The notes: a model not told the origin generated them from the sequence alone. Shown: positions 1 through 7,568, counted from the first letter of the stretch. The stretch is DNA of 12,453 bases from an uncultured Collinsella sp. (GCA_902490245.1 CABUDB010000020.1:1-12453), one strand, 5' to 3'. Numbers and translations: made by a program.

Positions 1-48
1 CGAGATCGGGACGGGTGACTGGAGTTCAGACGTGTGCTCTTCCGATCT
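1..48. other. Illumina P7/TruSeq index adapter left on contig end
   Basis: These bases are synthetic. Positions 1-6 match the end of the P7 flow-cell sequence, 7-14 (cgggacgg) fit an index block, and 15-48 match the TruSeq read-2 primer site ending in the familiar CTCTTCCGATCT. The reverse complement of 9-14 is CCGTCC, which I recall as TruSeq index 16; the CG at 7-8 fits the two extra bases of that adapter. Genomic sequence starts at 49. By chance the adapter end is in frame with the helicase and supplies a GTG at 34, so an automated caller would make a false N-terminus (residues MLFRS). Confidence 0.97.
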
Positions 49-660
49 AAGGACAAGCTCAAGGTGCTCGCCGAGCTCACCAAGCTGCGCCAGATCTGCT
101 GCGACCCGCGTCTACACTACGAGGATTACAAGGCGGGGAGCGCCAAGCTCGATACGTGTATGGAGCTCGTGCACGGCGCACTCGACGGCGGGCATCGCAT
201 CCTGTTGTTCAGCCAGTTTACGGGTATGCTCGATATCATCGGTAAGCGCTTGGCCAAGGAGGACATCGCCTTCCTTAAGCTCACGGGCGCTTCGTCTAAG
301 GAGAGCCGCGCCAAGATGGTCGCGCAGTTCCAAGCGGGCGAGGTTCCGGTCTTTTTGATTTCGCTCAAGGCGGGCGGCGTGGGCCTTAACCTGACGGCGG
401 CCGACGTGGTCATCCACTACGACCCGTGGTGGAACGTGGCAGCGCAGGACCAGGCGACCGACCGCGCGCACCGTATTGGCCAGCAACATACCGTGACCGT
501 GTACAAGCTCATCGCCAAGGACACGATCGAGGAGCGCATTATGCAGATGCAGGAGTCCAAGCGCGACCTGGTCAACAGCGTGCTCGGCGGCGACGGCATC
601 TCGTCGGCGCTGTTTACCCGCGAAGATGTTCTGGCGCTGCTGGGCGGCGACGGGCGCTAA
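49..660 (+). CDS. SNF2-family DEAD/DEAH-box helicase, C-terminal fragment
   Basis: This is the second RecA-like lobe of a SNF2/Rad54-type ATP-dependent DNA translocase, truncated at its 5' end by the contig edge. About 203 residues remain. Visible motifs are motif IV (LLFSQFTGMLDII), the KLTGASSKESR segment, motif V (SLKAGGVGLNLTAADVVI followed by HYDPWWN) and motif VI (QATDRAHRIGQ) with the arginine finger. The tail IEERIMQMQESKRDLVNSVLGG is typical of bacterial SNF2 proteins of roughly 1000 residues, which often carry an N-terminal SWIM zinc finger; neither that part nor the Walker A lobe is in the window. The family remodels protein-DNA complexes in the cytoplasm, and the exact target is unknown. 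The reading frame continues into the adapter only by coincidence. The stop is TAA at 658-660. No U-tract terminator follows, only short GC-rich hairpins near 661-687. Confidence 0.93.
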   Translation, partial: KDKLKVLAELTKLRQICCDPRLHYEDYKAGSAKLDTCMELVHGALDGGHRILLFSQFTGMLDIIGKRLAKEDIAFLKLTGASSKESRAKMVAQFQAGEVPVFLISLKAGGVGLNLTAADVVIHYDPWWNVAAQDQATDRAHRIGQQHTVTVYKLIAKDTIEERIMQMQESKRDLVNSVLGGDGISSALFTREDVLALLGGDGR

Positions 661-810
661 CCCGCTCGGGTGGGGCCGCCAGGGCGGATAGCGCACGCTG
701 CCCCATCGTCCCCGCCCGTTATGTGTTCATTTGCAATGCCGTGGATGGTTTGTCTGCCTTTGGGCATAAGAACCATCAAGAACATTGGCACGTCAGCAAA
801 GGAGAACATC

Positions 811-1173
811 ATGGCGAAATTCTTTAAGGACCCCGACGGTAAGCTCATTGCCGCCCTTGGCAACGACGTTGCAACCCCTGCCGGTTGCACGGAACTGACC
901 GCAAACACTGAGGACGCGGCGCACGAGAAGCACGTGCCTGTTGTCGAGACCGAGCGCGACGGTCACGTGATTCGCGCACGCGTTGGCTCGGTCGAGCACC
1001 CCAGCCTGCCCGAGCACTATATTGAGTGGATCGCCCTTGAGGCCGAGGGCCGCTTAGAGGTCCATTACCTTGAGCCCGGCATGAAGCCCGCGACGTTTTT
1101 TGCCGGCGGTTCCAAGACCGGTACCGTCTATGCCTACTGCAACCTGCACGGGCTGTGGTCCGCGACGTTCTAG
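811..1173 (+). CDS. Superoxide reductase (desulfoferrodoxin family, one-iron type)
   Basis: This 120-residue cytoplasmic protein reduces superoxide to hydrogen peroxide without making oxygen, a defence typical of anaerobes. The catalytic Fe(His)4Cys site is complete: H41 in the EKHVP motif, H63 in VGSVEHP, H69 in HYIEWI, and C110 and H113 in CNLHGLW. E39 and the catalytic lysine K40 are also present. The N-terminal 37 residues align with the rubredoxin-like domain of two-iron desulfoferrodoxins (ELTANTEDAA resembles the usual KLLEENTVDAA), but only one cysteine, C26, remains. The Fe(Cys)4 centre is therefore lost, as in one-iron or class III enzymes. The start is fixed by an AAAGGAG at 798-804, six bases before ATG 811. 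An upstream in-frame ATG at 721 would add residues unlike the family. The gene appears to be transcribed alone, with a terminator following at 1220-1251. The electron donor is not visible here. Confidence 0.93.
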   Translation: MAKFFKDPDGKLIAALGNDVATPAGCTELTANTEDAAHEKHVPVVETERDGHVIRARVGSVEHPSLPEHYIEWIALEAEGRLEVHYLEPGMKPATFFAGGSKTGTVYAYCNLHGLWSATF

Positions 1174-1219
1174 GAGCGCGCCCCCGCTCGGGGTATCATA
1201 GCTAGCATATGCACATGCG

Positions 1220-1251
1220 AGCGCCGACTGCATCATGCGGCCGGCGCTTTT
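1220..1251 (+). terminator. Intrinsic terminator after the superoxide reductase gene
   Basis: AGCGCCG at 1220-1226 pairs with CGGCGCT at 1242-1248. Within the loop a GCAT/ATGC pair can extend the structure, and a short T run follows (1248-1251). It separates the reductase from the NadE-like gene, which must therefore have its own promoter or rely on read-through. A weaker CCCC/GGGG hairpin lies upstream around 1182-1193. Confidence 0.7.
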
Positions 1252-1290
1252 ACTACGATTTCGATGGTTTACGACGGAAAGGGCTGAGCC

Positions 1291-3276
1291 ATGAAGCTCG
1301 CGCTTGCACAGATCGATATGCGCCTGGGTGATATTGAGGGCATTTGCGGCCGCATCGAGGACCAGGCTCGTCTGGCCCACGAGCGCGGGGCGCGCGTGCT
1401 GTGCGTTCCGGCTCCGCTCTTTATGGGCGCCATGCCCGGTGGCCTGGTGGGCGCTGCCGACTTTGAGCACGACGTGCTTGCCGGCTTGACTGGTGTCGCC
1501 GAGCGCATCCAGGAGCTTGACATGATCTGCATCGTGCCCGCGGCGGTTTCGTTTGAGGGTCAGCCGCTGCTCGACTACATGATGCTCAAGGACGGTCATG
1601 TGGTGCCGGCGCGTTCGAGCATTGCCCTGCAGCGTGGCGAGAACAACGACACGCGTTGGGCGCCGCCGGTGTTCGACGTGGACGGCGTGCGCATCGCCGT
1701 GATTTTTGACTTGGACCGCGAACTCGAGATGTTGCCGACCGGTGTTGACCTCATTGCGTATTTCCAATTCAATGCGTTTGACATGACCGACCGCGAGACT
1801 GCCGCCATTGCCGCCGTTCGCAGCGGCGCCTACCGCAAGATCGCATCCAAGCGCAGCGTGTGGTTTGCCTGTATGGCGCCGGTCGGTGCCTATGACGAGT
1901 CGGTGTATACCGGCGGTTCGTTTGTGCTCGACGACTGCGGTCGCGTGGTGGCCCAAGCGCCGTGTTTTGAGGAGAGCCTGCTGGTTCAGGAGATTCAGCG
2001 CGGCGTGATGCTCGATGCCCTGGAAGATCACGAACTGACCGAGTTCCGTTCCGAGGAGTGGCTGTGGCAGGCACTGGTGCTCGCCGTGCGCGACAACGCC
2101 CGGGCCCACGGTGCGTCGCGCGCCGTGGTGGCACTCGAGGGCGACTTGCCGTCGTCCCTGCTGGCGGCGCTGGCCGTCGACGCTCTGGGCCCGCGTAATG
2201 TGATTGGCCTGGTGCTGGGGCGCAACCGTATCTTTACGCCGGCGCAGGAAGAGGCCGAGGCTGCCCGCTGTGCCGCCGTCCGCGCCATCGCCGAGCGTCT
2301 GCACATTCGCACCGTCGAGCGCGATGCACCGGATGCGGCGCGTGTGCTCGATCGCGACGTGTCGGCGGGCGATGCAGAGCGCCTGCGCTCGCGCACGCTG
2401 GGCCTCATGCTGGAGGACACGGCGCTCGAGCTGGGTGCGATGGCGCTGAGCCCGCTGTCCAAAACCGAGTACGCGCTGGCGGCGCCGGCGCTTTGCGGCG
2501 GCTACCAGGGCGATTACGCGCCCTTTGGCGATGTGTACCTGTCGACGCTTGAGTTTGTGGCGCGTGTGCGCAATCGCACGTCTGCCGTGGTACCCCAAGA
2601 GCTCGTGACGCTCAACGCGGTGGAAGATTGTATGGAGCGAGTGCTGGCGCAGGCGCTCTCGACGCTCGACGGTCCGGTCGATATGCTCGACCGCGCGGCA
2701 CAGCTGCTCGGCGGGCTCGAGCCGGGTGAGATCGATGGCGCGCTTGAGGCGCACGTGGACCGCAATCGATCTTTCGACGACATCCCGATGGCCGCTGGCA
2801 AGCCTGAGGCCTGCTCGCTGCTGCTGATGCTCGTTCGACAGGGTGAGGCTGCCCGCCGCATGTTGCCGACGGCGCCGATCGTTTCGTCCCGTTCGTTTGC
2901 CGAGCGCTCCTGGCCGTACATGCTCGCGTGGTCCGACCTGGGGCTTAACGGCAAGGAGCGTATGACGGTCGATTCGCTGGCGCGCGCCGAGGTGCGCCGT
3001 TTTGCTGACGAGGATACGAGCGAGCGCGTGCGAAACGAGATGATGGGCGTGCTGGGCGAGCTACTGGGTATTTCGCCCGAACAAATGGAGGAGTTGCGCT
3101 CTGAAGACGGTCAGCGTCGTTTACACGAGGGAATGAAAAAGTTCGAGGGCGAGGTTCAGGACGCCATCGATAAGATGATGGGCGGCCAGGGCGGACCGCA
3201 AGGTGGTCCTCAGGGTGGCCCGATGCCGCATCCGCCGGTTAATCCCCGACAGTTCCCATTCTTCTCGCAGAACTAA
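1291..3276 (+). CDS. NadE-like pseudoenzyme: NAD+ synthetase architecture with degenerate active sites and a C-terminal extension
   Basis: The 661 residues follow glutamine-dependent NAD+ synthetase end to end. A nitrilase-fold half covers about 1-240 (ALAQIDMRLGDIEG at the N-terminus; GGSFVLDDCGRVVAQAP then FEESLLV near 208-232). A synthetase half covers about 255-545 (AALAVDALGPRNVIGLVLG at 292-310, SKTEYALA at 390-397, DYAPFGDVY at 408-416). The residues that do the chemistry are changed. In my hand alignment the glutaminase Glu of PELxLTGYP is A41, the KxxLPNYGVFDE segment with the catalytic Lys is absent (near 107-120), and the Cys of ICED is D140. The synthetase P-loop SGGxDS reads EGDLPS at 283-288, and TGNKSE reads SPLSKTE. 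Residues 550-661 are an added charged segment with a GGQ/GGP-rich tail. The SD is GGAAAGGG at 1276-1283. A long open frame with selective loss at both sites suggests a maintained non-catalytic or repurposed protein. A working NadE should be encoded elsewhere. The fold call is firm; the loss of activity is inferred. Confidence 0.85.
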   Translation: MKLALAQIDMRLGDIEGICGRIEDQARLAHERGARVLCVPAPLFMGAMPGGLVGAADFEHDVLAGLTGVAERIQELDMICIVPAAVSFEGQPLLDYMMLKDGHVVPARSSIALQRGENNDTRWAPPVFDVDGVRIAVIFDLDRELEMLPTGVDLIAYFQFNAFDMTDRETAAIAAVRSGAYRKIASKRSVWFACMAPVGAYDESVYTGGSFVLDDCGRVVAQAPCFEESLLVQEIQRGVMLDALEDHELTEFRSEEWLWQALVLAVRDNARAHGASRAVVALEGDLPSSLLAALAVDALGPRNVIGLVLGRNRIFTPAQEEAEAARCAAVRAIAERLHIRTVERDAPDAARVLDRDVSAGDAERLRSRTLGLMLEDTALELGAMALSPLSKTEYALAAPALCGGYQGDYAPFGDVYLSTLEFVARVRNRTSAVVPQELVTLNAVEDCMERVLAQALSTLDGPVDMLDRAAQLLGGLEPGEIDGALEAHVDRNRSFDDIPMAAGKPEACSLLLMLVRQGEAARRMLPTAPIVSSRSFAERSWPYMLAWSDLGLNGKERMTVDSLARAEVRRFADEDTSERVRNEMMGVLGELLGISPEQMEELRSEDGQRRLHEGMKKFEGEVQDAIDKMMGGQGGPQGGPQGGPMPHPPVNPRQFPFFSQN

Positions 3277-3338
3277 ACTGGGGATGGGATTCGCTCTCAA
3301 CCCCGATACTTCAACTAAGCATCTTGACCCCGTTGTGT

Positions 3339-3344
3339 TATTCT
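3339..3344 (+). promoter_or_regulatory. Extended -10 promoter of ruvCAB
   Basis: TATTCT at 3339-3344 is preceded by TGT at 3336-3338, giving an extended -10 (TGnTATnnT). No well-spaced -35 is evident; TTGACC at 3324-3329 is too close. The predicted start of transcription, around 3350, falls inside the SOS box, the usual place for a LexA-repressed promoter. The 5' leader would be about 60 bases. Confidence 0.55.
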
Positions 3345-3345
3345 A

Positions 3346-3357
3346 GAACAGACGTTC
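3346..3357 (+). promoter_or_regulatory. LexA operator (SOS box) in front of ruvCAB
   Basis: GAACAGACGTTC is a perfect GAAC-N4-GTTC dyad, and its spacer AGAC fits the RNRY of the Gram-positive/actinobacterial SOS consensus CGAACRNRYGTTYC. It overlaps the expected transcription start of ruvC, so bound LexA would block the promoter until DNA damage. ruvAB genes are known SOS members in many bacteria. I found no other GAAC-N4-GTTC site by eye in this window. Confidence 0.75.
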
Positions 3358-3413
3358 GTGAGTAGTGCGCGGGGCCTTGCCTTGCGCTTGGTAAAAGACG
3401 AGGGGAGGTTGGC

Positions 3414-3935
3414 TTGGTTATTTTGGGCATCGACCCCGGTTTGGCTCATACGGGTTGGGGGATTATCGAGGAGCGGCGTGGCGAGGTTCGCTGCCGTGCC
3501 TATGGCTGCATCGAGACCAGCGCAGGCAGTCCGCTCGCGGTGCGCCTGTCGCATATCGCCCGCGACCTCAAGGGTGTCGTGGAGCGTTATCGACCCGATA
3601 CCGCTGCCATCGAGAGCATCTACTTTGGCGCTAATGTCCGCTCGGCAATCCCCACGGCACATGCCCGCGGTGCCGCGCTCGTGGCGCTTTCGGAGTGCGC
3701 GCTCGAGATCGGCGAGTACACGCCTATGCAGATCAAGCAGGCTGTGGTGGGTACCGGTGCCGCAGATAAGCGGCAGGTCGCCTACATGGTGCGCACGCTC
3801 ACGCAGCTCGATCACGACCCGCATCCCGACCATGCCGCCGATGCCCTGGCCTGCGCCATCTGCCACGTTAACCTCAGCCGTACCCGGGCGCTTACCGGCG
3901 GCGAGTTCTATCAACAGAGAGGAACCGGATACTGA
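3414..3935 (+). CDS. ruvC: Crossover junction endodeoxyribonuclease RuvC
   Basis: RuvC cuts Holliday junctions symmetrically, working on junctions held by RuvA and moved by RuvB. The 173 residues are the normal length. Metal-binding positions of the RNase H-like fold are visible: D7 in LGIDPG, E67 in AIESIY, and H140 and D143 in HAADAL. The His in the third position is the common variant, also known in Thermus RuvC, where E. coli has Asp. QIKQAVVGTGAADKRQVAYMV at 106-126 is the typical DNA-binding segment. Translation starts at an uncommon TTG (3414), placed by AGGGGAGG at 3401-3408 and by the family start MxILGIDPG. The stop TGA shares its last base with the ruvA ATG (TGATG), so translation is probably coupled. 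Confidence 0.97.
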   Translation: MVILGIDPGLAHTGWGIIEERRGEVRCRAYGCIETSAGSPLAVRLSHIARDLKGVVERYRPDTAAIESIYFGANVRSAIPTAHARGAALVALSECALEIGEYTPMQIKQAVVGTGAADKRQVAYMVRTLTQLDHDPHPDHAADALACAICHVNLSRTRALTGGEFYQQRGTGY

Positions 3936-4555
3936 TGATCTCCCAGCTCCACGGAACGCTTGTCGAGGCCACGATGAGCTCTGCTGTCGTCGATGTGTCG
4001 GGCGTTGGCTTTGAGCTCGGCATCTCGGGCAGCACTGCGGCCACGTTGCCGACGCCCGGCGGCGAGGTCCGCCTCTACACGCGTATGCAGGTGCGCGAGG
4101 ACGCCATGACACTTTTCGGTTTTTCCTCTAAGGATGAGCGCACGATGTTCGATCGGCTCGTGTCTGTCTCGGGCGTTGGCCCGCGCTTGGCGCTCGCCGT
4201 GCTTTCCACCTATACCGTGGGGCAATTGTGCTCGCTGGTGATGGCCGAGGACGACAAGGGCATGGCCAAGGTGCCCGGTGTGGGCAAAAAGACAGCTCAG
4301 CGTCTGATCCTGGAGCTCAAGAGCACCTTTGCCAAGGACAAGGGCTTTGTGCCGGTCGACGTGATTCCCGGCCAGGTTGCGATGCCCGTGCCCGCTGCCG
4401 CTCCCTCAGCCATCGATGACGCCCGTGCGGCGCTCCTTTCCATGGGCTTTAGCCCGCAGGAGACCGATGTTGCCCTGAGCGGGTATGATGGGCAGGATAT
4501 GCGTGTCGAGGATTTGCTCGGCGCGGCGCTTAAGCGACTCGGAATGGATGCGTGA
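3935..4555 (+). CDS. ruvA: Holliday junction branch migration protein RuvA
   Basis: RuvA binds four-way junctions as a tetramer and loads the RuvB motor. The 206 residues show the three expected domains: an N-terminal OB fold (about 1-65, [11 protein letters not shown] to GFSSKDE), tandem helix-hairpin-helix motifs ([13 protein letters not shown] and [18 protein letters not shown]), and a C-terminal UBA-like RuvB-binding domain ([16 protein letters not shown] to [10 protein letters not shown]). A proline/alanine-rich linker, [12 protein letters not shown], precedes the last domain. The ATG overlaps the ruvC stop by one base. A GAGAGGA at 3917-3923 gives it its own, rather distant ribosome site. 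It is the middle gene of ruvCAB and ends with TGA overlapping the ruvB start in the same TGATG pattern. Confidence 0.97.
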   Translation: MISQLHGTLVEATMSSAVVDVSGVGFELGISGSTAATLPTPGGEVRLYTRMQVREDAMTLFGFSSKDERTMFDRLVSVSGVGPRLALAVLSTYTVGQLCSLVMAEDDKGMAKVPGVGKKTAQRLILELKSTFAKDKGFVPVDVIPGQVAMPVPAAAPSAIDDARAALLSMGFSPQETDVALSGYDGQDMRVEDLLGAALKRLGMDA

Positions 4556-5622
4556 TGTGGGAAGCCGATGACTCTCAGGACCTGTGGGCGACGCCCGGCA
4601 ACTCGCCGGCGGCATCCATGGCGCACGGCGAGCGCATGGTGGGCTCGGAGCTGACGGCCGAGGACCTCGATGTCGATCGCACTTTGCGCCCCCAGCGCCT
4701 GGACGATTACTGCGGCCAGGAGCATATCAAGCAGAGCCTGCGCGTGTTGATCGAAGCGGCGCAGAGCCGTGGCGAGACGCTCGACCACGTGATCTTCTCG
4801 GGCCCTCCGGGTCTGGGCAAGACCACGCTGGCTACGGTTATCGCCAACGAGCTGGGCGCTCAGATCAAGACCACGAGTGGCCCCGCCATCGCGCGCACGG
4901 GCGACCTGGCGGCCATCCTTACTAACTTGCAGCCGGGTGATGTGCTGTTTATCGACGAGATCCACCGCCTCAACCGTTCGGTCGAGGAAGTCCTGTACCC
5001 CGCGATGGAGGACTTTGCCCTCGATATCGTGATTGGCAAGGGTCCGGCGGCGCGCTCGATTCGCCTGGATATCCCCAAGTTTACGCTGGTAGCAGCAACG
5101 ACCCGCTCAGGCATGTTGACCGGCCCGTTGCGCGACCGCTTTGGCATTTCATATCGCCTGGATTACTACACGGTCGAGGAACTCGCGCAGATTGTGACGC
5201 GCTCGGCGACTATCCTGAGCGTGACGATCGACCATCCCAGTGCACTCGAGATCGGCTCGCGTTCGCGCGGCACGCCACGTCTTGCCAACCGCCTGCTCAA
5301 GCGCGTGCGCGATTACGCACAGGTGCGCGGCAACGGCCCCATCGAGCTCGATATCTGTCGCCAGGCGCTCGAGTTCTTCGAGATCGACGAGCTCGGTCTG
5401 GACTGGATGGATATTCGCATTTTGGAGACGCTCGCTAAGACGTTCTCCGGTCGTGCCGTGGGACTTACGACCCTTGCCAGCGCGGTGGGCGAGGACCCGG
5501 GCACGCTCGAGGATGTCTATGAGCCGTATCTGCTGCAGTGCGGGTTGATGATTCGCACGCCCCAGGGCCGCCAGGCAACGCTTCGCACCTTTGAGCACTT
5601 GGGGATTGAACCTACCGTTTAG
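4555..5622 (+). CDS. ruvB: Holliday junction branch migration ATPase RuvB
   Basis: RuvB is the hexameric AAA+ motor that drives branch migration with RuvA. Starting at ATG 4555 there are 355 residues, slightly longer than usual because of a roughly 30-residue acidic N-terminal lead before the conserved [12 protein letters not shown]. Walker A is GPPGLGKT (83-90), Walker B is LFIDEIHR (131-138), sensor 1 is AATTR and the arginine-finger region is GPLRDRFG. The C-terminal winged helix ends near [17 protein letters not shown] three bases upstream (4552) is in frame, but ATG 4555 repeats the TGATG overlap seen at ruvC/ruvA, and no clear Shine-Dalgarno precedes either. Translation is therefore most likely coupled to ruvA. 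Transcription comes from the SOS-controlled promoter before ruvC. No clear terminator follows. Confidence 0.97.
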   Translation: MWEADDSQDLWATPGNSPAASMAHGERMVGSELTAEDLDVDRTLRPQRLDDYCGQEHIKQSLRVLIEAAQSRGETLDHVIFSGPPGLGKTTLATVIANELGAQIKTTSGPAIARTGDLAAILTNLQPGDVLFIDEIHRLNRSVEEVLYPAMEDFALDIVIGKGPAARSIRLDIPKFTLVAATTRSGMLTGPLRDRFGISYRLDYYTVEELAQIVTRSATILSVTIDHPSALEIGSRSRGTPRLANRLLKRVRDYAQVRGNGPIELDICRQALEFFEIDELGLDWMDIRILETLAKTFSGRAVGLTTLASAVGEDPGTLEDVYEPYLLQCGLMIRTPQGRQATLRTFEHLGIEPTV

Positions 5623-5717
5623 GGCGCTTTGTTTTGGCGGGTTGTTAAGCTATCGCTGAGCATCGGATAAACATATCGCCATTCATCGGTTACGGGTGTT
5701 TTACTATTGCGCGCCCG

Positions 5718-5726
5718 TGCTATGCT
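5718..5726 (+). promoter_or_regulatory. Extended -10 promoter of fhs
   Basis: TGC TATGCT at 5718-5726 is a good extended -10 element, with only a weak TTTTAC at 5699-5704 as a -35 (16-base spacer). The start of transcription would be near 5733, leaving a leader of about 34 bases. That is too short for a tetrahydrofolate riboswitch, and none was seen in 5623-5766. Confidence 0.5.
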
Positions 5727-5766
5727 GAATTGGTCTTTTTCTCATTCGGTAACGAAAGGACCGCCC

Positions 5767-7434
5767 ATGCCTACTGACATCGAAATCGCACGTTCTGTCA
5801 CGCCGCTGCCTATTACCGAGGTGGCCAAGAACGCCGGCGTCGACGTTAAGCACCTGATTCCGTACGGCTTCGACAAGGCTAAGGTCGATTATTCCCTGCT
5901 CAACGAGCCGACTGATCACCAGGCCAAGCTCGTCCTCGTGACCGCTATCAACCCAACGCCTGCGGGCGAGGGCAAGACCACCACGACCATCGGTCTGGCC
6001 GACGGCCTGCGCCGTCGCGGCGTCAAGAGCGCCGTGGCCCTGCGCGAGCCTTCGCTTGGCCCCGTCTTTGGCGTTAAGGGCGGTGCTGCCGGCGGCGGCT
6101 GGGCTCAGGTCATCCCCATGGAGGATATCAACCTGCACTTTACCGGTGACTTCCATGCCATCGGTGCTGCCAACAACCTGCTGGCCGCCATGCTCGACAA
6201 CCACATTCAGCAGGGCAACCAGCTCGGTATTGACGTTAAGCGCATCACTTGGAAGCGCGTCGTCGATATGAACGACCGTCAGCTGCGCCACGTCATCGAC
6301 GGCATTGGCGGTAAGGCCCAGGGCGTGCCGCGCGAGGACGGCTTCGATATCACCGTCGCCTCCGAGGTCATGGCAATCCTGTGCCTGTCTACGAGCATTA
6401 ACGACCTCAAGGAGCGCCTGGGCGAGATCGTCGTCGGCTACAGCTTTGCCGGCGAGCCCGTCCGTGCCCGCGACCTTAAGGCCCAGGGTGCCATGGCCGC
6501 GTTGCTTAAGGACGCGCTCAAGCCCAACTTGGTGCAAACGCTCGAGGGCACGCCCGCGTTTGTCCACGGCGGTCCCTTCGCCAACATTGCCCACGGCTGC
6601 AACTCTATCATGGCCACGCGTATGGCGATGCGCTTTGGCGATGTCGCCATTACCGAGGCCGGCTTCGGTGCTGATCTGGGTGCCGAGAAGTTCCTCGACA
6701 TCAAGTGCCGCATGACTGGCGTTCGCCCCAGCGCCGTCGTGGTCGTCGCGACCGCTCGTGCGCTGAAGTACAACGGTGGCGTCGCCAAGGCCGACCTCAA
6801 CGAGGAGAACCTCGAGGCACTCAAGGCCGGCATGCCCAACCTGCTGCGTCACGTCGACAACATCCAGAACGTTTATGGTCTGCCCTGCGTAGTCGCCATC
6901 AACCGCTTCCCGACGGACACCGAGGCCGAGCTTGCGCTCATCGAGTCCGAGTGCCAGAAGCTCGGCGTCAACGTTAAGCTTTCCGAGGTCTGGGCCAAGG
7001 GCGGCGAGGGCGCGCTCGAGCTTGCCGATGAGGTCATGCGTCTGATTGAGCAGCCGAGCGAGCTCAAGTTTGCCTATGAGGACGGCGCCGATGTGGCCGA
7101 CGCTCTTGAGGCCATTGCCACCAAGGTCTACCGCGCCGACGGTGTTGACTTTACGCCGGCCGCCAAGCGCCAGCTCGCCGAGCTGCGCGAGAACGGCTTT
7201 GGCAACCTGCCGGTGTGCGTGGCCAAGACGCAGTACAGCTTTAGCGACAACGCCAAGGCCCTGGGCGCTCCCGAGAACTTCCGCATCACGGTGCGCGAGC
7301 TCAAGGTTTCCGCCGGTGCCCACTTTGTGGTCGCACTGACTGGCAGTGTTCTGACCATGCCGGGCCTGCCCAAGGTCCCTGCGGCCGAGAACATCGACGT
7401 CGACAACGACGGCAACATCACCGGCCTGTTCTAA
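5767..7434 (+). CDS. fhs: Formate--tetrahydrofolate ligase
   Basis: This cytoplasmic enzyme makes 10-formyl-THF from formate, THF and ATP. It feeds purine and fMet synthesis and, in anaerobes, one-carbon or acetogenic routes. The 555 residues are the normal length. Visible signatures are the P-loop [19 protein letters not shown], the family pattern [20 protein letters not shown] followed by [19 protein letters not shown], and the closing segment [21 protein letters not shown]. The start is ATG 5767, six bases after AAAGGA (5755-5760) and matching the family N-terminus. An in-frame upstream start near 5707 would lie within the -35/-10 region. Codon use is strongly biased to C-ending codons compared with neighbours, suggesting high expression. 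It is flanked by its own promoter and a strong terminator, so it is probably monocistronic. Confidence 0.98.
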   Translation: MPTDIEIARSVTPLPITEVAKNAGVDVKHLIPYGFDKAKVDYSLLNEPTDHQAKLVLVTAINPTPAGEGKTTTTIGLADGLRRRGVKSAVALREPSLGPVFGVKGGAAGGGWAQVIPMEDINLHFTGDFHAIGAANNLLAAMLDNHIQQGNQLGIDVKRITWKRVVDMNDRQLRHVIDGIGGKAQGVPREDGFDITVASEVMAILCLSTSINDLKERLGEIVVGYSFAGEPVRARDLKAQGAMAALLKDALKPNLVQTLEGTPAFVHGGPFANIAHGCNSIMATRMAMRFGDVAITEAGFGADLGAEKFLDIKCRMTGVRPSAVVVVATARALKYNGGVAKADLNEENLEALKAGMPNLLRHVDNIQNVYGLPCVVAINRFPTDTEAELALIESECQKLGVNVKLSEVWAKGGEGALELADEVMRLIEQPSELKFAYEDGADVADALEAIATKVYRADGVDFTPAAKRQLAELRENGFGNLPVCVAKTQYSFSDNAKALGAPENFRITVRELKVSAGAHFVVALTGSVLTMPGLPKVPAAENIDVDNDGNITGLF

Positions 7435-7459
7435 GCCTGCTGCCCATAGCTGCTTGTCC

Positions 7460-7496
7460 GCCCCGCCGTGCCCACAAGGCCCGGCGGGGCTTTTTT
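7460..7496 (+). terminator. Strong intrinsic terminator after fhs
   Basis: GCCCCGCCG at 7460-7468 pairs perfectly with CGGCGGGGC at 7482-7490 around a 13-base loop, followed directly by six Ts (7491-7496). It lies about 25 bases after the fhs stop and is the clearest terminator in the window. Confidence 0.93.
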
Positions 7497-7562
7497 ATCC
7501 TTAGGCCCGCGCATGTCTTGTAGATACCGACGGGCTCTGCCCATCATAGGCTTTTGCGCGGG

Positions 7563-7568
7563 TAGAAT
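7563..7568 (+). promoter_or_regulatory. Possible -10 element of the PASTA-like membrane protein gene
   Basis: TAGAAT lies 46 bases before ATG 7614, but no convincing -35 or TG extension is present. It is listed because the preceding fhs terminator means this gene needs a promoter in 7497-7600. Confidence 0.3.

Noticed and set aside
34..48. GTG start and five codons upstream of the helicase fragment
   Set aside because: These bases belong to the Illumina adapter.
1054..2754. Long antisense open frame (566 codons) across the NadE-like gene
   Set aside because: Typical shadow of a GC-rich gene: low-complexity His/Arg/Ala composition, no ribosome site, no recognisable domain, while the plus-strand frame has clear homology.
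3140..3276. Frameshift or assembly error as the source of the Gly/Gln/Pro tail of the NadE-like protein
   Set aside because: The frame continues smoothly from a well-formed helical segment, codon use does not change, and the tail ends in a normal stop (TAA). A frameshift would normally meet a stop or lose composition.
3567..3842. His in place of Asp in the third metal position of RuvC, as a sign of inactivation
   Set aside because: HAADAL is the common form in many bacterial RuvC proteins and is functional in Thermus; D7, E67 and D143 are intact.
5623..5766. Tetrahydrofolate riboswitch before fhs
   Set aside because: The leader after the predicted promoter is only about 34 bases, and no conserved riboswitch core is visible in the whole gap.
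5704..7323. Long antisense open frame (539 codons) across fhs
   Set aside because: Mirror of the strong codon bias of fhs; no start signal, and the sense frame is an unmistakable full-length ligase.
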